The translations under genes were made by a program, and so were the position numbers. From Pseudomonas antarctica (GTDB lineage: Bacteria; Pseudomonadota; Gammaproteobacteria; Pseudomonadales; Pseudomonadaceae), in the NCBI RefSeq assembly GCF_001647715.1, contig NZ_CP015600.1, positions 5,208,001 to 5,272,000 of the forward strand: DNA of 64,000 nt, written 5' to 3'. Under the pieces are notes generated by a model. It was not told the origin of the DNA and did no database searches. It saw nothing but the letters and a program-made list of their open reading frames with translations. Positions 55,432-63,201 of the stretch are shown here, piece by piece. Position 1 is the stretch's first letter; each line of letters starts with the position of its first letter.

Positions 55432-55438
55432 TAGATTG

Positions 55439-55533
55439 CTATCGCAGGCAAGCCAGCTCCCACATTTGAAATGTATTCACACATCAAACTTTGTGAACCC
55501 GATCAAATGTGGGAGCTGGCTTGCCTGCGATAG
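55439..55533. repeat. REP pair, family A, tail-to-tail orientation
   Basis: CTATCGCAGGCAAGCCAGCT first and its complement last, as at 47277-47368. It lies between the convergent permease and purT genes. Confidence 0.9.
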
Positions 55534-55545
55534 ACGCGACGCGGT

Positions 55546-56727
55546 TTAGAGTTCTACTACAACAGCCTTCGAAGCACGCGTTGCCTTAGCCCGAGCCGCC
55601 TCAATCGACTCATCCCGCGCCAACGCCACACCCATCCGACGCTGACCATTCACTTCTGGCTTACCAAACAGACGCAACGCCGTGTCCGGCTCGCTCAAGG
55701 CGGCGCCGAGGTTGGCGAATGCCGTCTGGGTGGACTGCCCTTCCACCAGGATCACCGCCGAAGCCGAAGGCCCGAACTGACGGATCAATGGAATCGGCAG
55801 GCCCAGAATCGCGCGAGCGTGCAGGGCAAATTGCGACAAGTCCTGAGAAATCAGGGTCACCAGGCCAGTGTCATGCGGGCGCGGCGACACTTCGCTGAAC
55901 CACACCTGATCGCCCTTGATGAACAACTCCACGCCAAACAGGCCGCGACCACCCAGCGCCTCAGTGACCGCTTTGGCCACGCGCTCGGATTCCGCCAGGG
56001 CAATCGGGCTCATGGCTTGCGGCTGCCAGGATTCCTGGTAGTCGCCCTTCTCCTGACGGTGGCCGACCGGCGCGCAGAAGGTGGTGCCGCCGATGTGGCG
56101 CACGGTCAGCAGGGTGATTTCGTAGTCGAAGTCGATGAAGCCTTCGATGATCACGCGACCTTTACCCGCCCGCCCGCCTTCCTGGGCGTAATCCCAGGCT
56201 TTCTGCACGTCATCAGTGCTGCGCAGCAGGCTCTGGCCCTTGCCCGACGAACTCATCACCGGCTTGACCACGCACGGGAAGCCCAGGTCCTGCACGGCCT
56301 TGCTGTAGTCTTCGAAGGTGTCGGCAAAGTGGTACGGCGAAGTCGGCAGGTCCAGCTCTTCAGCGGCCAGGCGACGGATGCCTTCACGGTTCATGGTCAG
56401 CGACGTGGCGCGCGCAGTCGGGATCACGGTGAAGCCTTCGGCCTCCAGCTCCACCAGGGTGGCGGTGGCGATGGCTTCGATTTCCGGCACGATGAAGTGC
56501 GGTTTTTCCGCTTCGATCACGGCACGCAGGGCGGCGCCGTCGAGCATGTTGATCACATGGCTACGGTGGGCGACCTGCATGGCAGGCGCGTTGGCGTAGC
56601 GATCCACGGCAATCACTTCAACGCCCAGGCGTTGCAGTTCGATTACCACTTCCTTGCCCAGCTCACCGCAGCCACACAGCAAAACGCGGGTCGCGGTTGG
56701 CGACAATGGAGTTCCGATTCGGGTCAT
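55546..56727 (-). CDS. purT: Formate-dependent GAR transformylase PurT
   Basis: The 393-residue ATP-grasp enzyme makes formyl-GAR from GAR, formate and ATP in purine synthesis. Visible motifs are [20 protein letters not shown] near residue 15, [16 protein letters not shown] near residue 155, [24 protein letters not shown] near residue 265. Normal length. No purine riboswitch or PurR site was recognised upstream. Confidence 0.98.
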
Positions 56728-56796
56728 CTCAGGTCCTCAGGGGAGCGGATCATGGGGAGAAAGGCCGGCATTTTACATGAACTGTAAAAATTGGCC

Positions 56797-57264
56797 TCAG
56801 TTGGCGACGGCCCGTTTGCGCAAACGCCACGCCATGATCAGCCACACCACCGTGACCCCGGCGAATTTCGACACCAACGCCGTGCCGGCCACCGCTGGCG
56901 TCAGCGCGCCGATCAGGCCAAAGAAGATAAAGGTATCGATGGGAATGCTCAGCGCCGAACTTATCCACAGGCGATCATGCAGCGGGCGCTTGGTGATGCT
57001 GAACACCAGCCAGTCGATGCACTCGGACACCGCGAATGCCGTGGCGCTGGCCAGGGCGATGGACGGGTCGGAGGTGATATACGACAGCACCAGCGCCGCC
57101 AGCATGGCAATGATCGCGCCGTGGCCGAAACGGGTTTGCACCATGTCGCGCAGGATAAACACCAGGCCACCCCAGGCGGACCAGATAACGTCCAGGTGCG
57201 GGGCGGTGGAGAAAGCGAAGTTAATCAGCACGACACTGCTGATGTAGGCGATCAGGAAGAACAT
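56797..57264 (-). CDS. VUT family (YhhQ-related) putative queuosine-precursor transporter
   Basis: The 155-residue protein has five to six membrane segments and the family pattern SATAFAVSECIDWLVFS and SSALSIPIDTFIFFGLIG. YhhQ proteins import preQ0/preQ1; this short branch is only related, so the substrate is inferred. The start at 57264 gives MFFLIAYIS and follows a hairpin-forming leader. Confidence 0.78.
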   Translation of the reverse strand: MFFLIAYISSVVLINFAFSTAPHLDVIWSAWGGLVFILRDMVQTRFGHGAIIAMLAALVLSYITSDPSIALASATAFAVSECIDWLVFSITKRPLHDRLWISSALSIPIDTFIFFGLIGALTPAVAGTALVSKFAGVTVVWLIMAWRLRKRAVAN

Positions 57265-57270
57265 AGCGCG

Positions 57271-57298
57271 GGAGACCTGTGGGCAAGGGCCACAGGGT
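57271..57298 (-). other. Hairpin in the leader of the VUT gene
   Basis: ACCCTGTGGC / GCCCACAGGT can form a stem just upstream of the start codon and may hide or shape the ribosome site. It does not resemble the preQ1-I or preQ1-II consensus as I know them. Confidence 0.4.
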
Positions 57299-57336
57299 AC
57301 TTCACATTTTGAAATATGTCGTCTTGGAAGGGCCTC

Positions 57337-57422
57337 ATCGCGGGCAAGCCCAGCTCCCACACTTTGACCGTATTCCTACAGGATAAACACGATCAAATGT
57401 GGGAGCGGGCTTGCTCGCGAAA
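57337..57422. repeat. Mixed REP pair, family A-like and family B arms, tail-to-tail
   Basis: ATCGCGGGCAAGCCCAGCTC at the left is an A-like reverse arm; GTGGGAGCGGGCTTGCTCGC at the right is a B arm. Only part of the arms can pair. Confidence 0.8.
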
Positions 57423-57430
57423 GCGGTCTA

Positions 57431-57646
57431 TCAGGCCCCCGACTTACCGGGCATCATCCACACCAACCCACTCGCCTTCGCCCGCTCATGGCACAACCCC
57501 AGCACCACTCGGCGCTCGGTGTTGTCCATGCGACTCCAGCGCGTAATCTCATCCACGGTGCGCTGGCAGCCGGTGCAAATATCGTCATCATCCAACGCGC
57601 AAATACTCACGCACGGTGAGGCGACAGGCCGTTCTACCGGGTTCAT
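57431..57646 (-). CDS. DUF1289 small Cys-rich protein
   Basis: The 71-residue protein has the DUF1289 core [21 protein letters not shown], with three Cys that may bind metal, and a helical tail with [11 protein letters not shown]. Function unknown. Its start overlaps the stop of the carbonic anhydrase gene by four bases (ATGA), so it is translated by coupling. Confidence 0.9.
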   Translation of the reverse strand: MNPVERPVASPCVSICALDDDDICTGCQRTVDEITRWSRMDNTERRVVLGLCHERAKASGLVWMMPGKSGA

Positions 57647-58167
57647 TCTTCTTGCTCAGCCAAATCACGCGCATACCGCTGCGCGTTATGCACATAGTGT
57701 GCAGCGCTGGCTTCGAGCATGCGCTTTTGCGCCTCGGTCAGTTCCCGCACCACCTTGCCCGGCGAGCCCATCACCAACGAGCCATCGGGAATTTCCTTGC
57801 CTTCGCCGATCAACGAATTGGCGCCGATGATGCAATGCTTGCCGATCCTGGCGCCGTTAAGGACGACTGCGTTAATGCCGATCAAACTGTAGTCGTCGAC
57901 GGTGCAGCCATGCAGCATGGCGTTATGACCGATGGTCACGCCGGTGCCCAGGGTCAGCGGATAGCCCATGTCGGTGTGCATCACGCTGCCGTCCTGCACG
58001 TTGCTGTTCTTGCCGATCAGGATCAGTTCGTTGTCGCCACGCAACACCGCGTTGAACCAGACGTTGGCGCCCTCCTCCAGCTTGACCTTGCCAACCAGCG
58101 TGGCATTCGGCGCCACCCAGCTGCGTGGATGAGTCTCGACGCGGGCGTCGCCCAGGCGGTATTTCAT
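57643..58167 (-). CDS. Gamma carbonic anhydrase-like protein
   Basis: The 174-residue protein is a left-handed beta-helix made of hexapeptide repeats ([20 protein letters not shown] and following). The zinc-ligand histidines of gamma carbonic anhydrases appear in SVMHTD and GHNAMLHG. Related proteins (YrdA, PaaY) include active carbonic anhydrases and thioesterases. Normal length for the YrdA branch. Followed by the coupled DUF1289 gene. Confidence 0.92.
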   Translation of the reverse strand: MKYRLGDARVETHPRSWVAPNATLVGKVKLEEGANVWFNAVLRGDNELILIGKNSNVQDGSVMHTDMGYPLTLGTGVTIGHNAMLHGCTVDDYSLIGINAVVLNGARIGKHCIIGANSLIGEGKEIPDGSLVMGSPGKVVRELTEAQKRMLEASAAHYVHNAQRYARDLAEQEE

Positions 58168-58202
58168 GGTTTTTCCTCACGGCTGGCCATTCAAGCGATG
58201 GC

Positions 58203-58805
58203 TTATATATTGATAAAGCTCTTGGGCGGCTGATGCAGGCTGATCTTCGCGTCGTCATAGAGCAGGTTGATCAGCTCGACAATCATGATCGCCGTCAGCC
58301 CCCAGATCTTGTATTCGCCAAACCGATAGCTGGGCACATACCAACTGCGGCCCTGGTAATCGATTCGGTGGGTATGTTCGCGCGGGTCCTGACGGAAAAA
58401 CTCCAGGGGCACGCTGAAGACCGCAGCGATCTCCGCATCATTGGCCAGGTATTCGACGTAATCGGGGATAACCCCGACATAGGGCGTTACACGGATGCCG
58501 TGCAGGGAAATCAAGGGGCTCAACGGGCCGATGACCTCCACTAGGCCGGGCGGCAAGCCGATTTCTTCTTCGGCTTCGCGCAGTGCGGTAAAGATCAGGT
58601 CCGGGTCTTCGGGGTCACGTCGCCCGCCCGGAAACGCCACTTCGCCACCGTGGGTCGACAGGCCGCTGGCGCGCAAGGTCAGGATCAGCTCAGGTTCGTC
58701 ACTGCGAGTAATCGGCACCAACACCGCAGCCTCGGGAAAACGCCCGTCGGTCTCCAGCGTGTGAGGGGTGTGATTGCTTACCCGGCGGAGTAGCTCGTCC
58801 AGCAT
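58203..58805 (-). CDS. Nudix CoA pyrophosphatase (NudL-like)
   Basis: The 200-residue hydrolase has the Nudix box GGRRDPED...ALREAEEEIGL near residue 60 and the preceding CoA-type signature LTLRASGLSTHGGEVAFPGG. Members split CoA or acyl-CoA to 3'-phosphoadenosine-phosphate and pantetheine phosphate. It lies 35 bases upstream of the carbonic anhydrase gene in the same direction and is divergent from a second Nudix gene. Confidence 0.92.
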   Translation of the reverse strand: MLDELLRRVSNHTPHTLETDGRFPEAAVLVPITRSDEPELILTLRASGLSTHGGEVAFPGGRRDPEDPDLIFTALREAEEEIGLPPGLVEVIGPLSPLISLHGIRVTPYVGVIPDYVEYLANDAEIAAVFSVPLEFFRQDPREHTHRIDYQGRSWYVPSYRFGEYKIWGLTAIMIVELINLLYDDAKISLHQPPKSFINI

Positions 58806-58952
58806 GAGTCATCTCGGTCTGTTGGCTACCTTGCATCATGCACCAAAGCGTGCGGGTGCCCAACCCCAAAACCCGGTGCATGTCGCGAAACGACAACTTG
58901 CAGGAAAGCCTGGCACCGAGCCAAGATGTGCCGACTCTCCAGGAACCCCAGC

Positions 58953-59501
58953 ATGAACTTCTGCAGCCAGTGCGGTAAACCGGTTACCCAGCGCATTCCC
59001 GAAGGCGACGCACGCCTGCGCTTTGTGTGTGATCACTGCTCGACCATTCACTACCAGAACCCCAATATCGTCGCCGGCACCGTACCGGTGTGGGGCGATA
59101 AAGTGCTGCTGTGCCGCCGCGCCATCGAGCCCCGCCTGGGTTACTGGACACTCCCAGCCGGTTTCATGGAGAACGGCGAGACCGTGGAACAGGCCGCCAT
59201 GCGCGAAACCCTGGAAGAGGCCTGCGCCCGCGTGCGCAACCTGAGCCTCTACACCCTGATCGATGTGCCGCACATTAGCCAGGTGCATATCTTCTACCGC
59301 GCAGAGCTGGTCGACCTGGACTTTGCCGCAGGCCCCGAAAGCCTTGAAGTGAAGCTGTTCGATGAAGCCGACATCCCTTGGTCAGAGCTGGCTTTCCGCA
59401 CAGTCGGGCGTACCTTAGAATGTTTCTTCGCTGACCGTCAGCAACAGCTGTTCCCGGTTCGCAGCGAGTCGGTGCCGCCCATGACGCGGCCGGCCAAATA
59501 A
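58953..59501 (+). CDS. Nudix hydrolase with N-terminal zinc ribbon
   Basis: The 182-residue protein begins with a zinc ribbon (CSQCGKP...CDHCSTIHY) and continues with a Nudix domain whose box is GFMENGETVEQAA-RETLEEACA, with Cys at the usual Gly position. This layout is like the second half of NADH pyrophosphatase NudC but without its N-terminal domain. The substrate is unknown; ADP-ribose or NADH-like dinucleotides are candidates. AGGAA precedes the ATG at 58953. Confidence 0.88.
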   Translation: MNFCSQCGKPVTQRIPEGDARLRFVCDHCSTIHYQNPNIVAGTVPVWGDKVLLCRRAIEPRLGYWTLPAGFMENGETVEQAAMRETLEEACARVRNLSLYTLIDVPHISQVHIFYRAELVDLDFAAGPESLEVKLFDEADIPWSELAFRTVGRTLECFFADRQQQLFPVRSESVPPMTRPAK

Positions 59502-59541
59502 CAACACTCCAGGCAGCACCTTTACTAGGGAAACCGTTTTA

Positions 59542-60045
59542 ATGCGTTGGTTGCTCGCTCTTATCTGCCTGTCGTTCGCTACCCTGTCTTCGGCCTCTTC
59601 GGTGGAAACCCTCGGCGGCAAACCTGTCGAGAAAATCCTGGTGCTCAAGTCCGCCCATCAGTTGCAACTGATCAACGACGGCAAGCCGCTCAAGAGCTAT
59701 CGCATCTCCTTGGGTAAAAATCCTAAAGGCACCAAGCAGTTCGAAGGTGACCGCCGCACGCCGGAAGGCTTTTATTGGATCGACTGGCGCAAGACCAGCG
59801 ACCGCTTCAACCTGGCCATGCACATCTCCTACCCGAATATCAGCGACTCCGCCCGTGCGCGCCGCGAAGGCGTGAGGCCAGGCAGCATGATCATGATCCA
59901 CGGTACGCCCGACACCGAGGAATACCCGGAGCAGTGGTTCCACACCCTGGACTGGACCGACGGCTGCATCGGCATGCGCAATGTGGATATGCGCGAAGTC
60001 TGGAACCTGGTCAAAGACGGCACCATGATCGAGATTCGGCCGTAA
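59542..60045 (+). CDS. Periplasmic L,D-transpeptidase (YkuD) family protein
   Basis: The 167-residue protein has a Sec signal (LLALICLSFATLSSASS) and a YkuD catalytic domain: IMIHGTPD with the His near residue 121 and TDGCIGMRN with the nucleophile Cys near residue 143. It would make or trim L,D-links in peptidoglycan or attach lipoprotein. Short, single-domain form without LysM or SH3. AGGGAAACC precedes the ATG, 40 bases after the Nudix gene. Confidence 0.91.
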   Translation: MRWLLALICLSFATLSSASSVETLGGKPVEKILVLKSAHQLQLINDGKPLKSYRISLGKNPKGTKQFEGDRRTPEGFYWIDWRKTSDRFNLAMHISYPNISDSARARREGVRPGSMIMIHGTPDTEEYPEQWFHTLDWTDGCIGMRNVDMREVWNLVKDGTMIEIRP

Positions 60046-60160
60046 AGTCGTACCGCTCGTAAAATAATTCAAAAATAATTTCCTGCCCACGGCAGCACCT
60101 GCCGGTGAATACCAGTTCACCGCGCGGGCTGCGCACTTGCGCGCGCCATAAAGACCTCTC

Positions 60161-60180
60161 TAATACCACTTGATACCAGG
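60161..60180. promoter_or_regulatory. Operator-like repeat 1 upstream of nagR
   Basis: TAATACCACTTGATACCAGG; its complement reads TGGTAT-CAAG-TGGTATTA, nearly the same as repeat 2 at 60233-60252 in opposite orientation. Two TGGTAT half sites in direct order, 10 bases apart, suit a GntR-family dimer. Probable binding site of the regulator encoded next door. Confidence 0.55.
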
Positions 60181-60232
60181 CACCATTAAGGCGCCCTGAA
60201 ACCGGCACTCGCACCGTTTTGGCAGCATTGAC

Positions 60233-60252
60233 ATGGTATTTAAGTGGTATTA
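60233..60252. promoter_or_regulatory. Operator-like repeat 2 upstream of nagR
   Basis: CATGGTATTTAAGTGGTATTA holds TGGTAT-TTAAG-TGGTATTA, matching the complement of repeat 1 except for one extra base in the spacer. It lies 57 bases before the nagR start, where it could block the promoter. Confidence 0.55.
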
Positions 60253-60308
60253 ATTTCCGGCCATTACCGGGCGACAACACTCCAATAACCGCATCGGAAA
60301 CTTCACAG

Positions 60309-61067
60309 ATGAACCCTATCCTGACGCTGCGCCCAGACGACAAACAATCCACGCCGCTGTACCTGCAACTGGCCCGCAACCTTGAAGCGGCGATCCATGC
60401 CGGCCAGTGGAAATCCGAGCAGGCACTGCCATCGGAACGCGCCCTCAGCGAGCAATTAAGCATCTCGCGGGTCACCGCCCGTAAAGCGCTGGAAGTGTTG
60501 TTTGCCCAAGGCCTGATCCGCCGCAGCCAAGGTTCTGGAACCTTTATCACACCGCGCCTGGAACAACCGCTGTCACGCCTCTCAGGCTTCAGCGAAATGT
60601 TGCGCCTCAAGGGGTTTGTGCCGAGCTCCCAGTGGCTGGAGCGCGATATCACCCAGCCAACCCACGAAGAGCTGATCCGCCTGGGCCTGTCGCCCACCGA
60701 CAAAGTGGCGCGCCTCAAGCGTCTGCGTAAAGCCGACGACACCGTCATGGCGATTGAAATGACCGCCATGCCTGCCTCAGTGCTGCCGCACCCGCAAGCC
60801 ATCGGCAATTCGCTGTACGAATACCTGGAAAGCATCGGCAAGCCCATCGTGCGCGCCCTGCAACATATCCAGGCGATCAATGCCTCGGATGAGTTCGCCA
60901 AGCTGGTAGGCATCGCCCCCGGCACCGCCATGTTGCTGATGACCCGCGTCGGCTACACCGCCGACAACACGCCGATTGAAATCACCGACACCTACTGCCG
61001 CAACGATTACTACGACTTTGTCGCAGAGCTGCGCCGCTACGATTTTGCCGCTGAATTGCGGCCTTAG
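60309..61067 (+). CDS. nagR: GntR/HutC-family (UTRA) regulator of the N-acetylglucosamine genes
   Basis: The 252-residue repressor has an N-terminal winged helix (LPSERALSEQLSISRVTARKALEVL near residue 38) and a C-terminal UTRA ligand domain ending NDYYDFVAELRRY. It is followed after 10 bases by nagA, the classic arrangement of the Pseudomonas GlcNAc regulon (PA3757-like, where it was named nagR; nagQ in other groups). Likely effector: GlcNAc-6-P or GlcN-6-P, by analogy. The start at 60309 is the first ATG after the operator-like repeats. Confidence 0.88.
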   Translation: MNPILTLRPDDKQSTPLYLQLARNLEAAIHAGQWKSEQALPSERALSEQLSISRVTARKALEVLFAQGLIRRSQGSGTFITPRLEQPLSRLSGFSEMLRLKGFVPSSQWLERDITQPTHEELIRLGLSPTDKVARLKRLRKADDTVMAIEMTAMPASVLPHPQAIGNSLYEYLESIGKPIVRALQHIQAINASDEFAKLVGIAPGTAMLLMTRVGYTADNTPIEITDTYCRNDYYDFVAELRRYDFAAELRP

Positions 61068-61077
61068 AGAACTGCCC

Positions 61078-62184
61078 ATGTCCGAAGATAATATCCTCAC
61101 GCCCCACGGCTGGATTCGCGGCCGCCTGGTGCACGAACACGGCAAGGTGGTCGCCATTGAAGGCGCGCCGTGCGACCCCGCTGAAAACGATTTGCCGTAC
61201 CTGCTGCCGGGCTTTATCGACCTGCATGTGCACGGCGGTGGCGGCAAAGACATCATGGAAGGCGCCGACGCCTTCGAGACCATCACCCGCACCCACGTGC
61301 GTTTTGGCACGACGTCGCTGCTGGCCACCACGATGACGGCACCGGTGGACGAAATCTCCCGCGTGCTTGGCCAGCTCGGCACTTTCTGCGAGCAGCGCCC
61401 CACCGGCAGCGCCCGTGTACTCGGCGTGCACCTGGAAGGGCCGTACATCAACCCCGGCAAACTCGGGGCCCAACCCAACTTCGCCCACACCGCACTGATG
61501 GCCGAAGTGGAAGCCTATCTGCGCCTGGCGCCGATCCGGGTGATCACCATTGCTCCGGAGATCGCTGGCCACGATGCCCTGATCCGCGCGCTCAGCCAAC
61601 GCGGTGTGCGCATGCAGATCGGCCACACCCTGGGCAGCTATGAAGAAGGCGTCGCCGCCCTCGCTGCCGGCGCCACCAGCTTCACGCATTTATATAACGC
61701 CATGAGCCCGCTGCATCACCGCGAACCGGGCATCGTTGGCGCCGCCCTGGCGCACGCCAAATACGCTGAGTTGATCCCGGATTTGCTCCACGTACACCCC
61801 GGCGCCATCCGCGTGGCCCTGCGCTCGATCCCGTGCCTGTACTGCGTCACCGATTCCACCGCCGCCGCCGGCATGCCCGACGGTGAATACAAGCTGGGCA
61901 GCCACACCGTGACCAAATGCCTGGGCGGCGTGCGCCTGGCGGACGGGACCCTCGCCGGCAGCACCCTGACCATGGATCAGGCGCTGCGCAACCTGGTGAA
62001 AATCGGCCTGCCCATCAGCGAAGCCTCACAACGCCTGTCGCAATTTCCTGCGGATTACCTGGGCCTGGAAGAACGCGGGCGCCTGCAACCGGGCAGCTTT
62101 GCCGATTGCGTGCGGCTGGACCGCTCCCTGCACCTCACCGACGTAATGGTCGAAGGAGAAACCATTGACTTCAAAAATGCTTGA
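61078..62184 (+). CDS. nagA: N-acetylglucosamine-6-phosphate deacetylase
   Basis: The 368-residue amidohydrolase removes acetate from GlcNAc-6-P. Metal and catalytic motifs are GFIDLHVHGGGGKD near residue 50, HLEGPYINP near residue 120, QIGHTLGSYEEG near residue 185, HLYNAMSPLHHREPG near residue 205 and the catalytic Asp in YCVTDSTAAAGMPDG near residue 260. It overlaps nagB-II by 20 bases. Confidence 0.97.
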   Translation: MSEDNILTPHGWIRGRLVHEHGKVVAIEGAPCDPAENDLPYLLPGFIDLHVHGGGGKDIMEGADAFETITRTHVRFGTTSLLATTMTAPVDEISRVLGQLGTFCEQRPTGSARVLGVHLEGPYINPGKLGAQPNFAHTALMAEVEAYLRLAPIRVITIAPEIAGHDALIRALSQRGVRMQIGHTLGSYEEGVAALAAGATSFTHLYNAMSPLHHREPGIVGAALAHAKYAELIPDLLHVHPGAIRVALRSIPCLYCVTDSTAAAGMPDGEYKLGSHTVTKCLGGVRLADGTLAGSTLTMDQALRNLVKIGLPISEASQRLSQFPADYLGLEERGRLQPGSFADCVRLDRSLHLTDVMVEGETIDFKNA

Positions 62185-63187
62185 AGAGGCCCTGGCCTCC
62201 TGTGACGCCGTCGCGGCGCAACTGCAACGCCTGAACCCGATGCTGGAGGAAGTCGCCGGGCGCCTGCGCCGCCAGCCACCGCAAGTGGCGATGACCATTG
62301 CCCGTGGCAGTTCGGACCATGCCGCCAGCTACTTCGCCTACCTGGCCATGCAGCATGTGGGCATTCCAGTGGCGTCGTTGCCGATGTCGGTGGTGACGCT
62401 GTTGCAGGCGCCGCTGAAAGTCAGCGGCCAGGTCGCGTTCGGTTTCTCCCAATCGGGGCAAAGCCCGGACCTGGTCAACAGCCTGCGCTTGCTGCGCAAA
62501 CGCGGCGCCTTGAGCATTTCGATGGTCAACGCCGAGGACTCGCCGCTGGAAGCCGCCTGCGAATTCCATGTGCCATTGTGCGCAGGCCCGGAACAAAGCG
62601 TGGCCGCCACCAAAAGCTTTATCGCCACCCTCAGCGCCAGCGCGCAGTTGATCGGCCACTGGAACCAGGACCTGTTGCTGCTGCAAGCTTGCCAGGCGTT
62701 GCCCGCCGGCCTGCGTGAAGCCGCCACACAGGATTGGACCCCAGCCATCGACGCCTTGCGCACCAGCCAACGGCTGATTGTCATCGGCCGAGGCGCCGGT
62801 TTTGCCATCGCCCAGGAAGCTGCGCTCAAGCTCAAGGAGACGTCGGCGATCCAGGCCGAAGCCTTCAGCAGCGCCGAAGTGCGCCACGGGCCGATGGCCT
62901 TGATCGACCAAGGCTACCCGTTGCTGGTGTTCGCCCCACGCGGTGCAGAGCAAGCTGGCCTGCTGAGCCTGGCCGCCGACATGCGCCAACGCGGTGCCCG
63001 CGTGCTGCTGGCCGCGCCGGACGATATCAGCGAGCGCGACCTGACCCTGACCCGCGCCGAACACCCAAGCCTTGACCCGATCCTGGCGATCCAAAGCTTT
63101 TACGTAATGGCCGCTGGCCTGGCTGAAGCGCGGGGCATGGACCCGGACCAGCCGCGTCACCTGAGCAAAGTTACCCGCACTCACTGA
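62165..63187 (+). CDS. nagB: SIS-domain glucosamine-6-phosphate deaminase (NagB-II type)
   Basis: The 340-residue protein has two SIS domains (MTIARGSSDHAASYFAYLA near residue 43; LIVIGRGAGFAIAQEAALKLKE near residue 205) and the sugar-phosphate site AEAFSSAEVRHGP near residue 235. It resembles the isomerase half of GlmS without the glutaminase part; in this context it converts GlcN-6-P to fructose-6-P and ammonia. The start is TTG at 62165, six bases after AAGGAG; the first ATG (62177) is 18 bases away from it and less likely. Confidence 0.92.
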   Translation: MTSKMLEEALASCDAVAAQLQRLNPMLEEVAGRLRRQPPQVAMTIARGSSDHAASYFAYLAMQHVGIPVASLPMSVVTLLQAPLKVSGQVAFGFSQSGQSPDLVNSLRLLRKRGALSISMVNAEDSPLEAACEFHVPLCAGPEQSVAATKSFIATLSASAQLIGHWNQDLLLLQACQALPAGLREAATQDWTPAIDALRTSQRLIVIGRGAGFAIAQEAALKLKETSAIQAEAFSSAEVRHGPMALIDQGYPLLVFAPRGAEQAGLLSLAADMRQRGARVLLAAPDDISERDLTLTRAEHPSLDPILAIQSFYVMAAGLAEARGMDPDQPRHLSKVTRTH

Positions 63188-63201
63188 GTAGCGTTTTCCT
63201 G

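Noticed and set aside
57265..57336. PreQ1 riboswitch before the VUT-family transporter
   Set aside because: The leader forms a hairpin but lacks the conserved loop and A-rich tail of preQ1-I and the fold of preQ1-II as I know them.
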